A stretch of 64,000 bases of DNA from Pseudomonadota bacterium (lineage in GTDB: Bacteria; Pseudomonadota; Gammaproteobacteria; Xanthomonadales; Xanthomonadaceae), in NCBI GenBank assembly GCA_018242445.1, contig JAFEBW010000023.1:1-64000 (forward strand), in the 5' to 3' direction. The position numbers and the translations under genes were made by a program. Below are positions 8,864-19,298 of the stretch, one piece after another. Numbering within the stretch: position 1 is the first letter of the stretch; each line of letters opens with the position of its first letter. A model generated the notes under the pieces. The model did not search any database, was not told where the DNA came from, and was given only the letters and a program-made list of their open reading frames with translations.

Positions 8864-10306
8864 TCACGCCCTCGTCCCACCCACCGTCAGCGACTCCAGC
8901 AGCAGCGTGGGCTGGCCCACACCGACGGGAACCGACTGCCCCTCCTTGCCGCAGATACCCACGCCCTCGTCGAGGGCCATGTCGTTGCCGATCATCGCCA
9001 CGCGCTGCATCGCCTCCGGCCCGTTGCCGATCAGGGTCGCACCCTTCACCGGCCGCGTGATTTTTCCGTCCTCGATCAAATACGCCTCGCTGGCCGAGAA
9101 CACGAACTTGCCGCTGGTGATGTCCACCTGGCCGCCGCCGAAATTCGGCGCGTACAGGCCCTTGCTCACCGAGGCGATGATCTCGGCCGGATCGTGCGAG
9201 CCTGCGACCATGAGCGTGTTGGTCATGCGCGGCATCGGCAGGTGCGCGTAGCTCTCGCGGCGGCCATTGCCGGTCGGCGACACGCCCATCAGCCGCGCGT
9301 TGAGCGTGTCGTGCATGTAGCCGACGAGGATACCGTCGTCGATCAGCACGTTGCGCTGCGTCGGCGTGCCTTCGTCATCGACGTTGAGCGATCCACGCCG
9401 GCCTGCGAGCGTGCCGTCATCGACGATGGTGACCCCCTTCGACGCCACGCGCTGGCCGATGCGGCCGGCGAAGGTCGAGGTGCCCTTGCGGTTGAAGTCG
9501 CCTTCCAGCCCATGCCCCACCGCTTCGTGCAGCAGCACGCCCGGCCAGCCGGGACCGAGCACCACCGGCATCGCGCCGGCCGGCGCATCCACCGCATCGA
9601 GGTTCACCACCGCCTGCCGCAGCGCCTCGCGCGCCCAAGCTTCGGGCTTGCCGCCGGCGAACAGATCGACATAGCCATAACGCCCGCCACCGCCGGCATA
9701 GCCTTGCTCGCGGCGACCGTTGGCCTCGACGATCACCTGGATGTTGAACCTCACCATCGGCCGCACATCGGCAGCGACCGTTCCGGTGGCGCGCGCCAGC
9801 AGGATGGTATCCACGCCACCGGCGAGACTCACGATCACCTGTTTGACGCGCGGATCGGCCGCGCGCAGCAGTTGATCGACGCGGCGCAGGGCGGCGATCT
9901 TGGCATCGGCATCCAGCGCGTCGATCGGATCGAGCGCCGGATACAGCGCGCGCCCACTGACGTGCACCGGCACACCGCCGCTGGCCTCGACCCCGTTGCG
10001 GGCAATCGCGCGCGCCGCGCCGGCGGCTTCCAGCAGCGCATCGCCGCGGATGTCGTCGGAATAGGCGAAACCGGTCTTCTCGCCGCTGATCGCGCGCACG
10101 CCCACGCCCTGATCGATGGCATGCGCACCGTGCTTGACGATGCCGTCCTCGATCGTCCAGCTCTCGCGGCGGGCATGCTGGAAATACAGGTCGCCATCGT
10201 CGATGCCCGGCCCGAGCAAACGCGCGAACGCACGGTCGAGCGAGGATACGGACAAACCGCCGGGTGCGAGCAGGCGCGATTCGGCGAGGGCGATTAGATC
10301 GGTCAT
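8864..10306 (-). CDS. tldD: Metalloprotease TldD
   Basis: TldD carries the zinc-binding half of the TldD/TldE protease. The catalytic HEAVGH (HExxxH) motif is near residue 260, in the context [18 protein letters not shown]. The N-terminal [13 protein letters not shown] and the C-terminal [20 protein letters not shown] blocks are family hallmarks. ATG 10306 matches family starts; the frame stays open to 10378 without support. It is the last gene of the maf-rng-yhdP-tldD run, an order shared with E. coli. Its partner gene pmbA lies just beyond darP. Confidence 0.94.
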   Translation of the reverse strand: MTDLIALAESRLLAPGGLSVSSLDRAFARLLGPGIDDGDLYFQHARRESWTIEDGIVKHGAHAIDQGVGVRAISGEKTGFAYSDDIRGDALLEAAGAARAIARNGVEASGGVPVHVSGRALYPALDPIDALDADAKIAALRRVDQLLRAADPRVKQVIVSLAGGVDTILLARATGTVAADVRPMVRFNIQVIVEANGRREQGYAGGGGRYGYVDLFAGGKPEAWAREALRQAVVNLDAVDAPAGAMPVVLGPGWPGVLLHEAVGHGLEGDFNRKGTSTFAGRIGQRVASKGVTIVDDGTLAGRRGSLNVDDEGTPTQRNVLIDDGILVGYMHDTLNARLMGVSPTGNGRRESYAHLPMPRMTNTLMVAGSHDPAEIIASVSKGLYAPNFGGGQVDITSGKFVFSASEAYLIEDGKITRPVKGATLIGNGPEAMQRVAMIGNDMALDEGVGICGKEGQSVPVGVGQPTLLLESLTVGGTRA

Positions 10307-10412
10307 GGGGAAAGATTCGCGGTGAAAAGAAAGTTCGCGCAGTGGTGGCGCAGGATTCTGATGTGGGGCTTGCAACAATGTGATGCAAGCGCGGCCACAA
10401 AAGTCCCTCAGC

Positions 10413-13400
10413 CTAACCTGATGGCGGCGGCGGCGAAACCTCGGGCTCGCGTTCCACCGGCACCACCTTCACTTCCGGATGCGCCCACGGCCCGGTGACG
10501 TGGTAACGCTTGTGCGCCATGTGTTGCAACGGTTTCCTGAGCACCTCGCCGGCAACAGCGCCGACCGCCGCGCCGACCGGGCCGCCCACCGCCGCGCCGA
10601 CCGCGGTGACCAGCCCGCCGGCCTTGGGCAGCACGTCGATGGTCTGGTCGTAGGTCTGCGCGACCAGATCGGCGTCGCCGCGCACGATGATGTCGGCCGC
10701 CGGGCCCTTGATCGCGAGTCTGTCGGCGTGCGCCTTGCCGTCGGCGAAGACGAAGTGGCCGCGCAAGGAATCGAAGCTGAAACCCTTGTCGAAGAAATCG
10801 CGGAAGTCCAGCGACAGCCTGCGCGGCAATTCGGCAAGGCTGACCAGCCCGAGGATGCGCCCCGCGCCGGGTTTGACTTCCAGCAGCCGGCCCTCACCCA
10901 CGTCGAGGTCGAGGCTGCCGTCGAGCGCCGCCATGCGGAACGCGCTGGGCGAACCCGGCCAGCTCGCCTGCAAGGTCGCTTTCGTCTTGCCCGCGGCCAC
11001 CACGCCCTTGAAGCCGAAGGCATCGAGCATCTTGCCCAGGCTGTCGGCCTTGAAGTTGATCGACAGGCGCGTGCGCACCCCGCCGCCGACGTGCAGCCAG
11101 TCGCCGCTGGCATCGATGGTTTGCGATTTGGATGAGGTATCGAGCTGGTCGATGCGCAGGCCCTGCGCGACCGGATGGGCCTGCATGCGCAGATGGCCGA
11201 GCCTTGCATCGCCAAAACGCAGGTCGGCCACTTCGACGTGCAGGGGCGGCACCTTGTTCGGGTCGATGTCGGAATCGGCCGCAGCCGTAGCGGCTTGCGG
11301 CGGCGTCGATGCCGGTGCCGGCCCCGGCCAGTACAGGCGGTCGAATTGCGCGCGGATCCCGCGCGCCAGATCGTTGGGCACGGTGATGGTGCCGACGACG
11401 GCCTCGCCATCCAGGCCCAGCGTGGCGACGTCGGCGTGCCGGTTCATGCGCACCCGGGTATCGGCGAAATGCCGGCCTCCCAGCAGCAGATCGTCGGCCT
11501 GCACGTCCACCGATCGCAGGTCGCCCGCACCGGGCATGCTGGACGATCCGCCCGCCAGCGCGACCCAGCCCGCGGCATCGAGCGCATCGACATGCCCTGC
11601 CGCCACCAGCCCGTGCGCGGGCAACGGCACCTCGCTCGCCCCGCCGAAGGCGAGCGTGCCCCGGAATGCCTGCCGGTCGTCGTAGCTGCCGCGCACTTCC
11701 AGCACGTCGCCGAGGCGCACGCGCGTTTCGCCGGCGCTGGCCGGGATGGTCGCCACGACCTCCAGGGGCAAGCTCTGCATTGCCGGTTTGGCCAAGGGCG
11801 CGGGCAATTTCAGGCGCACACCCTGCAAGTCGGAACGCACGTCGAGCACAGCAGGCGCGTTGCCGCCTTTCGTCGCGACGTCGGGGACTTTCACCTGCAC
11901 CGTCCAGCCGGCGCTGCCTTCGAGGATGGGCTTGAGCCAGCCCAGCATGGGCGCGCGCGCGATCAACACGGCTGCCGGCAGCAGCCCGCTCACGGTCGCG
12001 TCCACCGCGATGGTGGGATCCTTGGTGTACTCGCCCACGGCCAGCCGGAACTTCGCGGGCTTGCCGTCGAGCTTCACGTCCAGACCATCGGCCAGCACGC
12101 CCGTCTGGTCGTAATGGACGCGGCCACCGACCTCGGTGAAAGCCACGTTCCAGCGCGGGTCGGCGAGCGTGGCGCGGGCCAGATCGACATCGCCTTCGAC
12201 CTGCGGCTGACCCAATTCGTGCTTGAGCGGGATGCTCAGGTGCACGTTGCCGCGCAGGCCGCTGCCTTGCAGATCCAGGGTGGCGATGCCGGCGCCGATC
12301 TTCTTCGCCAACGGGCTCTGCCGCAGCAAGGCAAGGATCTGCGGGCCGCTGGCCAGCACGTCGGCGCGGATGTCGAGGACGGGCGCGGGAAAAGACGGGA
12401 TCTGCGCGGCGATCTGCGTGGCCTGCAGGCCGAGGATCGACGCCGTGCCGTCGAAGCGCATGCCGGAATCGACGAAAGCCAGACGCCCGGCGAGGTGCTC
12501 GGCGCGCGGCCAGTCGGGCTGGAAATGCAGGCGGCCGTCGAGCAGATCGGCGACCGCCTCGAAGCGCCCCTCGTCGTGATGGAACGGCCAGTCGCCGAGG
12601 TCGCCGCCGAGCATCGCGTGCGCGCCGGCGATCTGCCCGCCCTCGATGGCCGTGTCCAGCCATGCCACCGTGGACGGGTGCATCTTGTGCCGGAGCCAAT
12701 AGTGCTTGGCATCGACCATGCGCGCCGGCTGCACGGTGGCGAACAGGTCCAGCCGCGGCTTGCGCCCATCGCCGCGGAAACGCATGGCGATGCGCGTGCG
12801 CATGTCCAACTCGTCGTTCTTCGTGTGCAGGCCGGAGGATTCCAGCACCCAGTCGCCGCCGTCGCGCCATGCCGTCAGCTCGCCATCGACTAAGAAGGGA
12901 ATCGGCGGGCCGTACGCCGGCGGCCACAACAGACGGAATGGGTTTGTTGCAGGGTCGGGCTTGTCGAAGGTGAAAGCGATGGCATCGCGATCGAACACCG
13001 CGCTGCCGGCCACGCCGTGCAGCGCCGGCGTGTTGCCGACCGGCTCCCAGCCCGCGTCGTCCAGATGCAAGCTGCCGCGCAGCGTGCCATCCGGGGCCAG
13101 GCTGGCGCGCACCGCGCTCAGGCGTATTCGCGGCGATGCCTGCAACAGCCAGGCACGCAAGCCTGCGGGCGGGCGATCGGTGAGCATGGCCAGGGTCAGC
13201 AGCAGGCCGCCATCCACGCGCGGGGCGGCGAGCGTGAAGCCTCCGGCCGAACGCAGGGCGATGCCATCCAGCCGCTCGTCGCGGCCGTCCTTGGTGCGCA
13301 GCCGGAACACCGGCGCCACGAAGTCCCAGCCATGCGCGAGCATGCGCCAGCGCGCCGACACGGCGATGTCCGCCAGATCCACACCTGGACGGGTCGAACC

Positions 13401-14249
13401 GTCCGCTGCGATGGCGTGCCCGGAAACGCGCACGTTCCGCAGGTTGGCATCGACTTGTACGGAAGCCACGCGGCTGTCGTGGATGCCGAGCCAGAGCTGC
13501 ACCTTGCCGCGCCCCTGCTCGACACGGGCACCGGCGGCCGCCAGCCAGTCGATCCATGGCGCGAGGTTGAGGTTCTCGCTGCCGATCCACGCGCTGCCGT
13601 CGTTGCTGCGCCGATCCAGGTCGAGAGTGGCCAACACGGGCGCCCCCGCGGGCGCATTCACCCGCACGCCGGCGCGCAGGCGCTGGGCGGTCACGCGCAT
13701 GCGCAGCGCCACTTCGGGCGTGGTGAAGGCGAACTTTTGCGCGGGGATGCGCACGCTCAGGCGCGCGCCGGATATCTGCAATTCGCCCAACCCCTCCAGC
13801 GTGGCCAGCGGATTGTGGTTCTCCGGCTGGTGCGGGCCGGACAGGCCCACCAGCCGCCAGCGCCCATCGGCATCGCGTTCGACCGTGAGCGCCAGGCCCT
13901 GCAGGCGCAGCTCGGTGAACGGATGATCGGGCAGCAGGCCCGAATACATCGCCACCAGCAGCTCGGCGCGGTCCACCATCAACTGGTCCGCACCCTTGCC
14001 GATGCGCACGTCGTGCAGGGTGAACAACGGGCCGCGGCTGGTCCAGTGCGCCTCGGCGCTGGCGAAGCGCACCTGCCGCCCGGAGTGGGCGATCAACCAC
14101 GCGGCGATGCGGTCGGGGTGTTCCTGCACCAAGGGCAGCAAGCGGTCGGCGATCGCCACCGCGACCGCCATCAGGATCAGCGCGATCGCCACGGTATAGA
14201 ACAGGCCGCGTCGCGCGTGGTGCAGACCGCGGATCAGGTGCGCCCGCAC
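10413..14249 (-). CDS. yhdP: AsmA-like envelope protein YhdP (DUF3971)
   Basis: A 1278-residue protein with one N-terminal membrane helix (about residues 15-35) followed by a very long periplasmic region of repeated beta-groove type, as in YhdP and other AsmA-like proteins. These bridge the envelope and move phospholipids to the outer membrane. DUF3971 and AsmA-like C-terminal motifs are present, for example [11 protein letters not shown] and the final segment with [20 protein letters not shown]. It sits between rng and tldD, with 15 bases to rng, as in the conserved operon. The C-terminus is proline-rich (EVSPPPPSG). Confidence 0.9.
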   Translation of the reverse strand: MRAHLIRGLHHARRGLFYTVAIALILMAVAVAIADRLLPLVQEHPDRIAAWLIAHSGRQVRFASAEAHWTSRGPLFTLHDVRIGKGADQLMVDRAELLVAMYSGLLPDHPFTELRLQGLALTVERDADGRWRLVGLSGPHQPENHNPLATLEGLGELQISGARLSVRIPAQKFAFTTPEVALRMRVTAQRLRAGVRVNAPAGAPVLATLDLDRRSNDGSAWIGSENLNLAPWIDWLAAAGARVEQGRGKVQLWLGIHDSRVASVQVDANLRNVRVSGHAIAADGSTRPGVDLADIAVSARWRMLAHGWDFVAPVFRLRTKDGRDERLDGIALRSAGGFTLAAPRVDGGLLLTLAMLTDRPPAGLRAWLLQASPRIRLSAVRASLAPDGTLRGSLHLDDAGWEPVGNTPALHGVAGSAVFDRDAIAFTFDKPDPATNPFRLLWPPAYGPPIPFLVDGELTAWRDGGDWVLESSGLHTKNDELDMRTRIAMRFRGDGRKPRLDLFATVQPARMVDAKHYWLRHKMHPSTVAWLDTAIEGGQIAGAHAMLGGDLGDWPFHHDEGRFEAVADLLDGRLHFQPDWPRAEHLAGRLAFVDSGMRFDGTASILGLQATQIAAQIPSFPAPVLDIRADVLASGPQILALLRQSPLAKKIGAGIATLDLQGSGLRGNVHLSIPLKHELGQPQVEGDVDLARATLADPRWNVAFTEVGGRVHYDQTGVLADGLDVKLDGKPAKFRLAVGEYTKDPTIAVDATVSGLLPAAVLIARAPMLGWLKPILEGSAGWTVQVKVPDVATKGGNAPAVLDVRSDLQGVRLKLPAPLAKPAMQSLPLEVVATIPASAGETRVRLGDVLEVRGSYDDRQAFRGTLAFGGASEVPLPAHGLVAAGHVDALDAAGWVALAGGSSSMPGAGDLRSVDVQADDLLLGGRHFADTRVRMNRHADVATLGLDGEAVVGTITVPNDLARGIRAQFDRLYWPGPAPASTPPQAATAAADSDIDPNKVPPLHVEVADLRFGDARLGHLRMQAHPVAQGLRIDQLDTSSKSQTIDASGDWLHVGGGVRTRLSINFKADSLGKMLDAFGFKGVVAAGKTKATLQASWPGSPSAFRMAALDGSLDLDVGEGRLLEVKPGAGRILGLVSLAELPRRLSLDFRDFFDKGFSFDSLRGHFVFADGKAHADRLAIKGPAADIIVRGDADLVAQTYDQTIDVLPKAGGLVTAVGAAVGGPVGAAVGAVAGEVLRKPLQHMAHKRYHVTGPWAHPEVKVVPVEREPEVSPPPPSG

Positions 14250-14265
14250 TCAGCGCGAGCCTGCG

Positions 14266-15759
14266 TTACAGCAGCACGACATCGTACTGCTCCTGCCGGT
14301 ACTGCTCGTCCGCCTGGAAGCGGATCGACTTGCCGAGAAACTCCTCCAGCTCGACCACCGCCGCGGACTCCTCCTCCAGCACGCGCGCCACCACTTTCGA
14401 TGCGGCGATCACCAGCAGCGAGGCAGCGTCGAACTGGCGCACCGCGCGGGTGATCTCGCGGAAGATGTCGTAGACGACGGTTTCGGCGGTGCGCACGTGG
14501 CCGCGCCCGGCGCAGGTGGGGCAGGCCTCGCACAACTGGCGTTCGAGGCTCTCGGTGGTGCGCTTGCGGGTCATCTCCACCAGCCCCAGCGGGGAGAATT
14601 CGTGCACGCTGGTGCGCGCATGGTCGCCGGCCAGCGACTTCTCCAGCATGCGCAGCACCTGCCGGCGGTGTTCGGCATCGGTCATGTCGATGAAGTCGAT
14701 GATGATGATGCCGCCCAGATTACGCAGGCGAAGCTGACGCGCCGCCGACTGCGCGGCCTCGAGGTTGGTGCGGTAGACGGTTTCCTCCAGGTTGCGCTGG
14801 CCGACGAAGGAGCCGGTGTTCACGTCCACCGTGGTCATCGCCTCGGTCTGGTCGATCACCAGATAGCCGCCGGACTTGAGCGGAACGTTGTTCTGCAAGG
14901 CCCGGCCGATCTCGTCCTCGACCCCGTACACGTCGAAGATCGGGCGCTTGCCCAGATACAGCTCGATGCGCTCGACCAGCGCCGGGGTGAACTGCTGCAC
15001 GAAGCCCTGCAGCTTGAGCAGGGCCTCGCGCGAGTCCACGCGCACCCGTTCGATGGCATCGTGCATCAAGTCGCGCATCGCCCGCAGCGGCAGCGGCAGA
15101 TCCTCGTAGATGCGCGCGCCCACCTCGGCCTGCGCCATCGCCCCGGCGATCGCCTGCCACGCGCGCTGCAGGTAGGCGATGTCGTCGGCGAAGGCCTCCC
15201 GTGCGCAGCCTTCCGCATTGGTGCGCACGATGTAGCCCATCGACGCCTCGCCCGCCAATTCCGCGACCAGACCGCGCAACCGCGCGCGCTCGGCCTCGTC
15301 CTCGATCCGCGCCGACACGCCGATGGTGCGCACCTGCGGCAGCAGCACGAGGTAGCGCGAGGGAATGCTCAACTGCGTGGTCAGGCGCGCGCCCTTGCTG
15401 CCGATGGGATCCTTCAGCACTTGCACCACGACCTGCTGGCCCTCGTGCAGCAGTTCGTTGATCGCCGGCACGCCCGGCCCTCCGGGCACCGGCACGCCGA
15501 CCTCGACGGGAAGATCGTCCGTGCCGGCCTGCGACGCGCGCTGGATATCCGATGCGTGCAAAAACGCGGTGCGCTCCAGTCCGATCTCGACGAACGCCGC
15601 CTGCATGCCCGGCATCACCCGCTGCACGCGACCCTTGTAGATGTTGCCCACGTAGCCACGCCGCGCCGCTCGCTCGATCTGCACCTCCTGCAGCATGCCG
15701 TTCTCGACCAGCGCCACGCGGGTCTCGCGCGGGGTGACGTTGATGAGGATTTCGCTCAT
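14266..15759 (-). CDS. rng: Ribonuclease G
   Basis: RNase G is an RNase E-family endoribonuclease that matures the 16S rRNA 5' end and starts decay of some mRNAs. The 497-residue protein has the N-terminal S1 RNA-binding region (GNIYKGRVQRVMPGMQAAFVE), the DNase I-like catalytic domain with the active-site aspartates in TTVDVNTGSFVG and IIIIDFIDM, and a CEACPTCAGRG zinc-link motif near residue 410. It lacks the long C-terminal scaffold of RNase E. It follows maf after a short repeat-filled gap and precedes yhdP. Confidence 0.95.
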   Translation of the reverse strand: MSEILINVTPRETRVALVENGMLQEVQIERAARRGYVGNIYKGRVQRVMPGMQAAFVEIGLERTAFLHASDIQRASQAGTDDLPVEVGVPVPGGPGVPAINELLHEGQQVVVQVLKDPIGSKGARLTTQLSIPSRYLVLLPQVRTIGVSARIEDEAERARLRGLVAELAGEASMGYIVRTNAEGCAREAFADDIAYLQRAWQAIAGAMAQAEVGARIYEDLPLPLRAMRDLMHDAIERVRVDSREALLKLQGFVQQFTPALVERIELYLGKRPIFDVYGVEDEIGRALQNNVPLKSGGYLVIDQTEAMTTVDVNTGSFVGQRNLEETVYRTNLEAAQSAARQLRLRNLGGIIIIDFIDMTDAEHRRQVLRMLEKSLAGDHARTSVHEFSPLGLVEMTRKRTTESLERQLCEACPTCAGRGHVRTAETVVYDIFREITRAVRQFDAASLLVIAASKVVARVLEEESAAVVELEEFLGKSIRFQADEQYRQEQYDVVLL

Positions 15760-15767
15760 GGTTACGC

Positions 15768-15795
15768 GTGAATGGTGAATGGTGAATGGTGAATG
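15768..15795. repeat. Heptamer tandem repeat GTGAATG x4
   Basis: Four perfect head-to-tail copies of GTGAATG lie in the maf-rng gap, just upstream of the rng start. An inverted partner array lies at 15884-15904. Together they could form a long stem in the maf-rng transcript. Confidence 0.85.
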
Positions 15796-15883
15796 GTGCG
15801 AGCCAAGCGCGAACTCCTGATGGTTACGAACGAATCATCCCGACGACAGATGCCAAACTGCTACCAGTCACCATGCTTTTCAC

Positions 15884-15904
15884 GATTCACCATTCACCAT
15901 TCAC
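15884..15904. repeat. Inverted heptamer array (GATTCAC, CATTCAC x2)
   Basis: This is the reverse complement of the GTGAATG array about 90 bases away. It overlaps the last codons of maf, which on the minus strand read V-N-G-E-W before the stop at 15887. The natural end of maf has therefore probably been rewritten by the repeat. Confidence 0.8.
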
Positions 15905-16465
15905 GCCCCCAAAAGCGCGCAACAGACCTGCGGTTTCGCATAGCGGCAATCCCATCACGCCCGAATAGCTGCCTTCCAGATGTTCGATGAACGCAGCCGC
16001 GCGGCCCTGGATCGCGTAACCGCCCGCCTTGCCGCGCCATTCGCCCGTCGCGACGTAGCCGGCGATGGCCGCTGCGTCGAGCGCCGCGAAGCGCACCTGC
16101 GACACCGACTGCGCGTGCAGTTCGCGCGCGGCGCTGACCGCCCACACCGTGCTGATCACGCGGTGCGTGCGCCCGGCCAGCCGCGCCAGCATCGCCGTCG
16201 CGGCCGCTTGATCGGCAGGCTTGCCGAACACCTCCTCGTCCAGCACCACCTCGGTATCCGCTCCTATCACCACCGCACCCGGGCGGGCCACGACCTGCAA
16301 CAGCCCCGCACCGGCCTTTTCGCGCGCCACCCGGTTGACGTAGTCGGCTGGGGCCTCGCCGGGCAGACGCAGCTCGGGCACATCCACGTCGAGCACACCG
16401 GGTTCGACGCCGATCTGGCGCAACAGTTCCAGCCGTCGCGGGGATTGGGATGCCAGATGGATCAT
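15887..16465 (-). CDS. maf: Maf-type nucleoside triphosphate pyrophosphatase
   Basis: Maf proteins hydrolyse non-canonical or pyrimidine nucleoside triphosphates (dTTP/UTP and methylated forms) to monophosphates. The N-terminal [16 protein letters not shown] is diagnostic, followed by [16 protein letters not shown] and the [13 protein letters not shown] block. ATG 16465 starts exactly at this motif; the frame is open 25 codons further without support. The length is 192 residues. Synteny with rng, yhdP and tldD points to the YhdE-type (dTTP/UTP) rather than the YceF-type branch. The last five residues are encoded by a heptamer repeat. Confidence 0.93.
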   Translation of the reverse strand: MIHLASQSPRRLELLRQIGVEPGVLDVDVPELRLPGEAPADYVNRVAREKAGAGLLQVVARPGAVVIGADTEVVLDEEVFGKPADQAAATAMLARLAGRTHRVISTVWAVSAARELHAQSVSQVRFAALDAAAIAGYVATGEWRGKAGGYAIQGRAAAFIEHLEGSYSGVMGLPLCETAGLLRAFGGVNGEW

Positions 16466-16626
16466 CCACGAAGCATAACCGCTGCCATCGCAGTCCTCAT
16501 ACCAACAGGTTCGGACGACAGATATTCCGTCGACTTCCACGACACATCCGTCGCACCCTGCGAAATTGCGGGCAAGCGCCGTGGCGAGATCGAAAGACTC
16601 GCAGGCAATCTTGCATGAGGGAAAAG

Positions 16627-16702
16627 TGCGCGGCGCCGGACTCGAACCGGATCATGACGCGGCTGCCGCCGCCCCAACCTTTCCACTAGGAAACTACCGC
16701 AC
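16627..16702 (-). tRNA. tRNA-like sequence, anticodon unassigned, possibly decayed
   Basis: On the minus strand a 7-pair acceptor stem can form (GTGCGGT at 16702-16696 with GCCGCGC at 16634-16628, two G-T pairs). A T-arm with loop TTCGAGT and CCGG/CCGG pairs follows. A TTTC/GAAA D-arm-like hairpin contains AGTGG. The anticodon arm is poor: the best 5-pair fit (GGGGC with GCCGC, one mismatch) puts CGG in the anticodon but lacks the invariant U33. There is no encoded CCA (CTT instead). It may be a decayed tRNA or an unusual tRNA-like RNA. Confidence 0.35.
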
Positions 16703-16748
16703 AACGCACAGGATACAACCATACCCAGCCCATGCATCGAATCTGCGG

Positions 16749-16777
16749 GTCACATGGGGCGCACAAAATCCTATATG
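16749..16777 (+). promoter_or_regulatory. Candidate sigma-70 promoter of the Rrf2 gene
   Basis: GTCACA (16749-16754) and TATATG (16772-16777) are separated by 17 bases, four of six consensus matches each. Transcription would begin only about 7 bases before ATG 16792. Rrf2 proteins often regulate their own promoter, but no specific operator is identified. Confidence 0.3.
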
Positions 16778-16791
16778 CTCCCTCGGAAATC

Positions 16792-17298
16792 ATGCTCACG
16801 ATGAAAGCCAAATACGCCCTGCGTGCCCTGTGCGCCCTCGCCGGCGCACAGGCACCGCGCCTGCAGGCGCGGCAGATCGCCCGCGATGCGCGGGTGCCGG
16901 AAAAGTTTCTCGAAGCCATCCTCGTGGATCTGCGCAAGGCCGGCATCCTCGACAGCAAGCGCGGCGTGCGCGGCGGCCACGCACTGGCGCGGCCGGCTGG
17001 GCAGATCATGATCGGCGACGTGATCCGCGTCCTCGACGGCCCGCTCGCGCCGATACCCTGCGCCAGCGTCACCGCCTACAAGCCCTGCGCCGATTGCCCC
17101 GACCCGGATGCCTGCGCGGTACGCCTGCTGATGGGCGACGTCCGCGATGCGATGGCGCAGGTGCTCGACCACCGCAACCTCGCCCAATTCGCGGCCGACG
17201 CGCTCGAACCCCACGCACCAAGGGGTCGCCGGCATTCCGGCGATGCGTCCCCGGCGACCGCCACCCCACCGCGCCAGCGTCGCGCGGATGCCTCGTAA
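16792..17298 (+). CDS. Rrf2 family transcriptional regulator
   Basis: A 168-residue Rrf2-type winged-helix regulator. The N-terminal MKAKYALRALCALA and the recognition region VPEKFLEAILVDLRKAGILDSKRGVRGGH are classic. The region IPCASVTAYKPCADCPDPDAC has four cysteines that could bind an iron-sulfur cluster, as in IscR or NsrR. GGA lies about 7 bases before ATG 16792; ATG 16801 is an alternative. Eleven bases downstream begins a sulfate-type ABC ATPase. That suggests a CymR/IscR-like sulfur or redox regulator, but the target is inference. The C-terminal tail is low-complexity. Confidence 0.85.
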   Translation: MLTMKAKYALRALCALAGAQAPRLQARQIARDARVPEKFLEAILVDLRKAGILDSKRGVRGGHALARPAGQIMIGDVIRVLDGPLAPIPCASVTAYKPCADCPDPDACAVRLLMGDVRDAMAQVLDHRNLAQFAADALEPHAPRGRRHSGDASPATATPPRQRRADAS

Positions 17299-17309
17299 AC
17301 GCCGCCGCC

Positions 17310-18356
17310 GTGCGCATCGCCCTGGCGGGAGTGCACAAGCGCTACGACGCGTTCCCGGCGCTGCGCGGCATCGACCTTTGCATCGCATCCGGCCAATTGC
17401 TGGTCGTGCTGGGGCCGTCGGGTGCGGGGAAAACCACCCTGCTGCGCGTGCTGGCCGGGCTGGATAGTCCGGACTCCGGAAGCATCCTCTTCGGCGCGCG
17501 CGATGCCGCCGCGATGAACCTGCGCGAGCGCCGCGTCGGCCTGGTCAGCCAGCATTACGCCCTGTTCCCGCACTTGAACGTGTTCGAGAACGTCGCCTTC
17601 GGCCTGCGGGCGCGGGCGCGCCGCGAACGCCCTGCGCCCGCCGACCTGCGCCGGCGCGTGGACGACCTGCTGCGGCGCGTGCAGATCGCCGACTTGCGCG
17701 ATCGCCTGCCCAGCCAGATCTCCGGCGGGCAGATGCAGCGCGTCGCCCTCGCCCGCGCGCTGGCCATCGAACCTTCCGTGTTGCTGTTCGACGAGCCCTT
17801 CGGCGCGCTCGACGCCAAGGTGCGCCGCGAATTGCGCGGCTGGCTGCGGCAGATGCACGACCAGACCGGCTACACCACGGTGCTGGTGACCCACGATCAG
17901 GAAGAAGCGCTGGAACTGGCCGATCGCGTGCTGGTCATGCGCGAAGGCCGCATCGTTCAGGACGGCAGCCCGGACGCGGTCTATACGAACCCTGCCGATG
18001 CCTTCGTGTTCGATTTTCTCGGCCGTTCCAACCGTCTGGACGGACACGTGCGCGGCGGCTCGTTCCATCCCGATGGCGGCATCGTCACCCTGCCCTGCGG
18101 CGGCGTGGCCGATGGCCCGGCATGCCTGTACGCGCGCCCGCACGACATGGCGCTCACCACCGAAGCAGGCCTGATCGCTCAGGTTACGCTGGTGCAGCGC
18201 CGTGCCGGACGCCACGTGCTCACCCTGACCTTGCCGCAACAGAGCGATCGGCTGGAAGTGGATTTCGGCTCGCAGGACGCGACGGCCGTGCCAGTCGTCG
18301 GCGAAACCGTGTGCGTGCTGCCCGTACGCTATCGGGTGTTCGCGGATGGCGCGTAA
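17310..18356 (+). CDS. Sulfate/molybdate-type ABC transporter ATPase (CysA-like)
   Basis: A 348-residue ABC ATPase. Walker A GPSGAGKT is at residues 35-42, followed by the signature QISGGQMQRVALARAL, Walker B VLLFDEPFGALDAKVRREL and the H-loop VTHDQEEALELADRV. The EPFGALDAKVR...LRGWLRQMH block is closest to CysA. The C-terminal part looks like a TOBE substrate-regulation domain. GTG 17310 gives the usual N-terminus; no ATG is available. No permease or binding-protein genes are adjacent, so it must serve components encoded elsewhere or be an orphan. It is probably co-transcribed with the Rrf2 gene. Confidence 0.85.
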   Translation: MRIALAGVHKRYDAFPALRGIDLCIASGQLLVVLGPSGAGKTTLLRVLAGLDSPDSGSILFGARDAAAMNLRERRVGLVSQHYALFPHLNVFENVAFGLRARARRERPAPADLRRRVDDLLRRVQIADLRDRLPSQISGGQMQRVALARALAIEPSVLLFDEPFGALDAKVRRELRGWLRQMHDQTGYTTVLVTHDQEEALELADRVLVMREGRIVQDGSPDAVYTNPADAFVFDFLGRSNRLDGHVRGGSFHPDGGIVTLPCGGVADGPACLYARPHDMALTTEAGLIAQVTLVQRRAGRHVLTLTLPQQSDRLEVDFGSQDATAVPVVGETVCVLPVRYRVFADGA

Positions 18357-18472
18357 CGTGCGGATCGAAAAACGGGGTTGCCGTCATCTGCGACGCGCTC
18401 ATCGCCGGTTCGGGCGGATCGGTTATGGTGATCGCCACTTCATCGCCCCACGTCATCGCCGGAGCCAAAGCC

Positions 18473-19186
18473 ATGTCGATTCGCCGCATCGCCCTGTTCG
18501 CCCTGCTGCTCGCACCTTGCGCATACGCGCAGAACGCGCCCATCGTCCTGCCGCCGGATGCGACCTTGTTGCAGGTCAACGCCCACGGGGAATCCCGGCG
18601 CACGCCGGATGTGGCCAGCATCCGGGCCGGCGTGGTCACCCGCGACGCCGATGCCAATGCGGCCTTGCGCGCCAACGCCACGCGCATGACCGCCGTCATC
18701 GCCGCGCTCAAGCAGGCCGGCGTGGCCGAACGCGACATCCAGACTTCCAGCATCGGCCTGCAGCCGCAGTACAACTACGGCGACAAGCAGCCGCCGAAGA
18801 TCACCGGCTACGAGGTCAACGACACGGTCAGCGTGCGCCTGCGCGAGATGAGCAAGATCGGCAACGTGCTCGACACCCTGGTGCGCCAGGGCGCCAATCA
18901 GATCTACGGGCCCGACTTCAGCGTGGACAAACCCGAAGCCGCGCTCGACGAAGCACGCCGCGCGGCGGTGGAACAGGCGCGCGAACGTGCCGAAGTGTAT
19001 GCGCAGGCGGCGGGGCTGAAGGTGCGGCGGATCGTGAGCATCTCCGAATCCGGCGAGAACGCCACGCCGCCACGGCCGATGTTCCGGATGGCGATGGCGG
19101 CCAACGCCGCCGCACCCACGCCGGTGGAAGCCGGCGAGAACACGCTTGGCGTCGATCTGAACGTGCAATTCGAACTGGGGCACTGA
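18473..19186 (+). CDS. SIMPL domain (DUF541) periplasmic protein
   Basis: A 237-residue protein with a signal peptide (RRIALFALLLAPCAYAQ) and the SIMPL/DUF541 fold. Typical segments are VNAHGESRRTPDVASIRAGVVT, QTSSIGLQPQYNY and ITGYEVNDTVSVRLRE. SIMPL proteins are periplasmic or outer-membrane proteins of uncertain function, named after a mouse IRAK-interacting protein; stress-related roles are reported for E. coli YggE. GGAG lies about 8 bases before ATG 18473. It stands alone between the CysA-like gene and the SET gene. Confidence 0.88.
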   Translation: MSIRRIALFALLLAPCAYAQNAPIVLPPDATLLQVNAHGESRRTPDVASIRAGVVTRDADANAALRANATRMTAVIAALKQAGVAERDIQTSSIGLQPQYNYGDKQPPKITGYEVNDTVSVRLREMSKIGNVLDTLVRQGANQIYGPDFSVDKPEAALDEARRAAVEQARERAEVYAQAAGLKVRRIVSISESGENATPPRPMFRMAMAANAAAPTPVEAGENTLGVDLNVQFELGH

Positions 19187-19298
19187 GAAGCGTCAGAACA
19201 TCACGAGAGTTTCCGCCGCAGCACTTGACGATTCGCCCGCGCGCACGGAGCATGCCCTGCCCGTGCGCACACGCACGCCTTCGGTTCCACGCACAACC

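Noticed and set aside
15768..15904. Possible CRISPR-like or iteron origin array
   Set aside because: The units are seven-base tandem copies without spacers, and no replication gene is adjacent.
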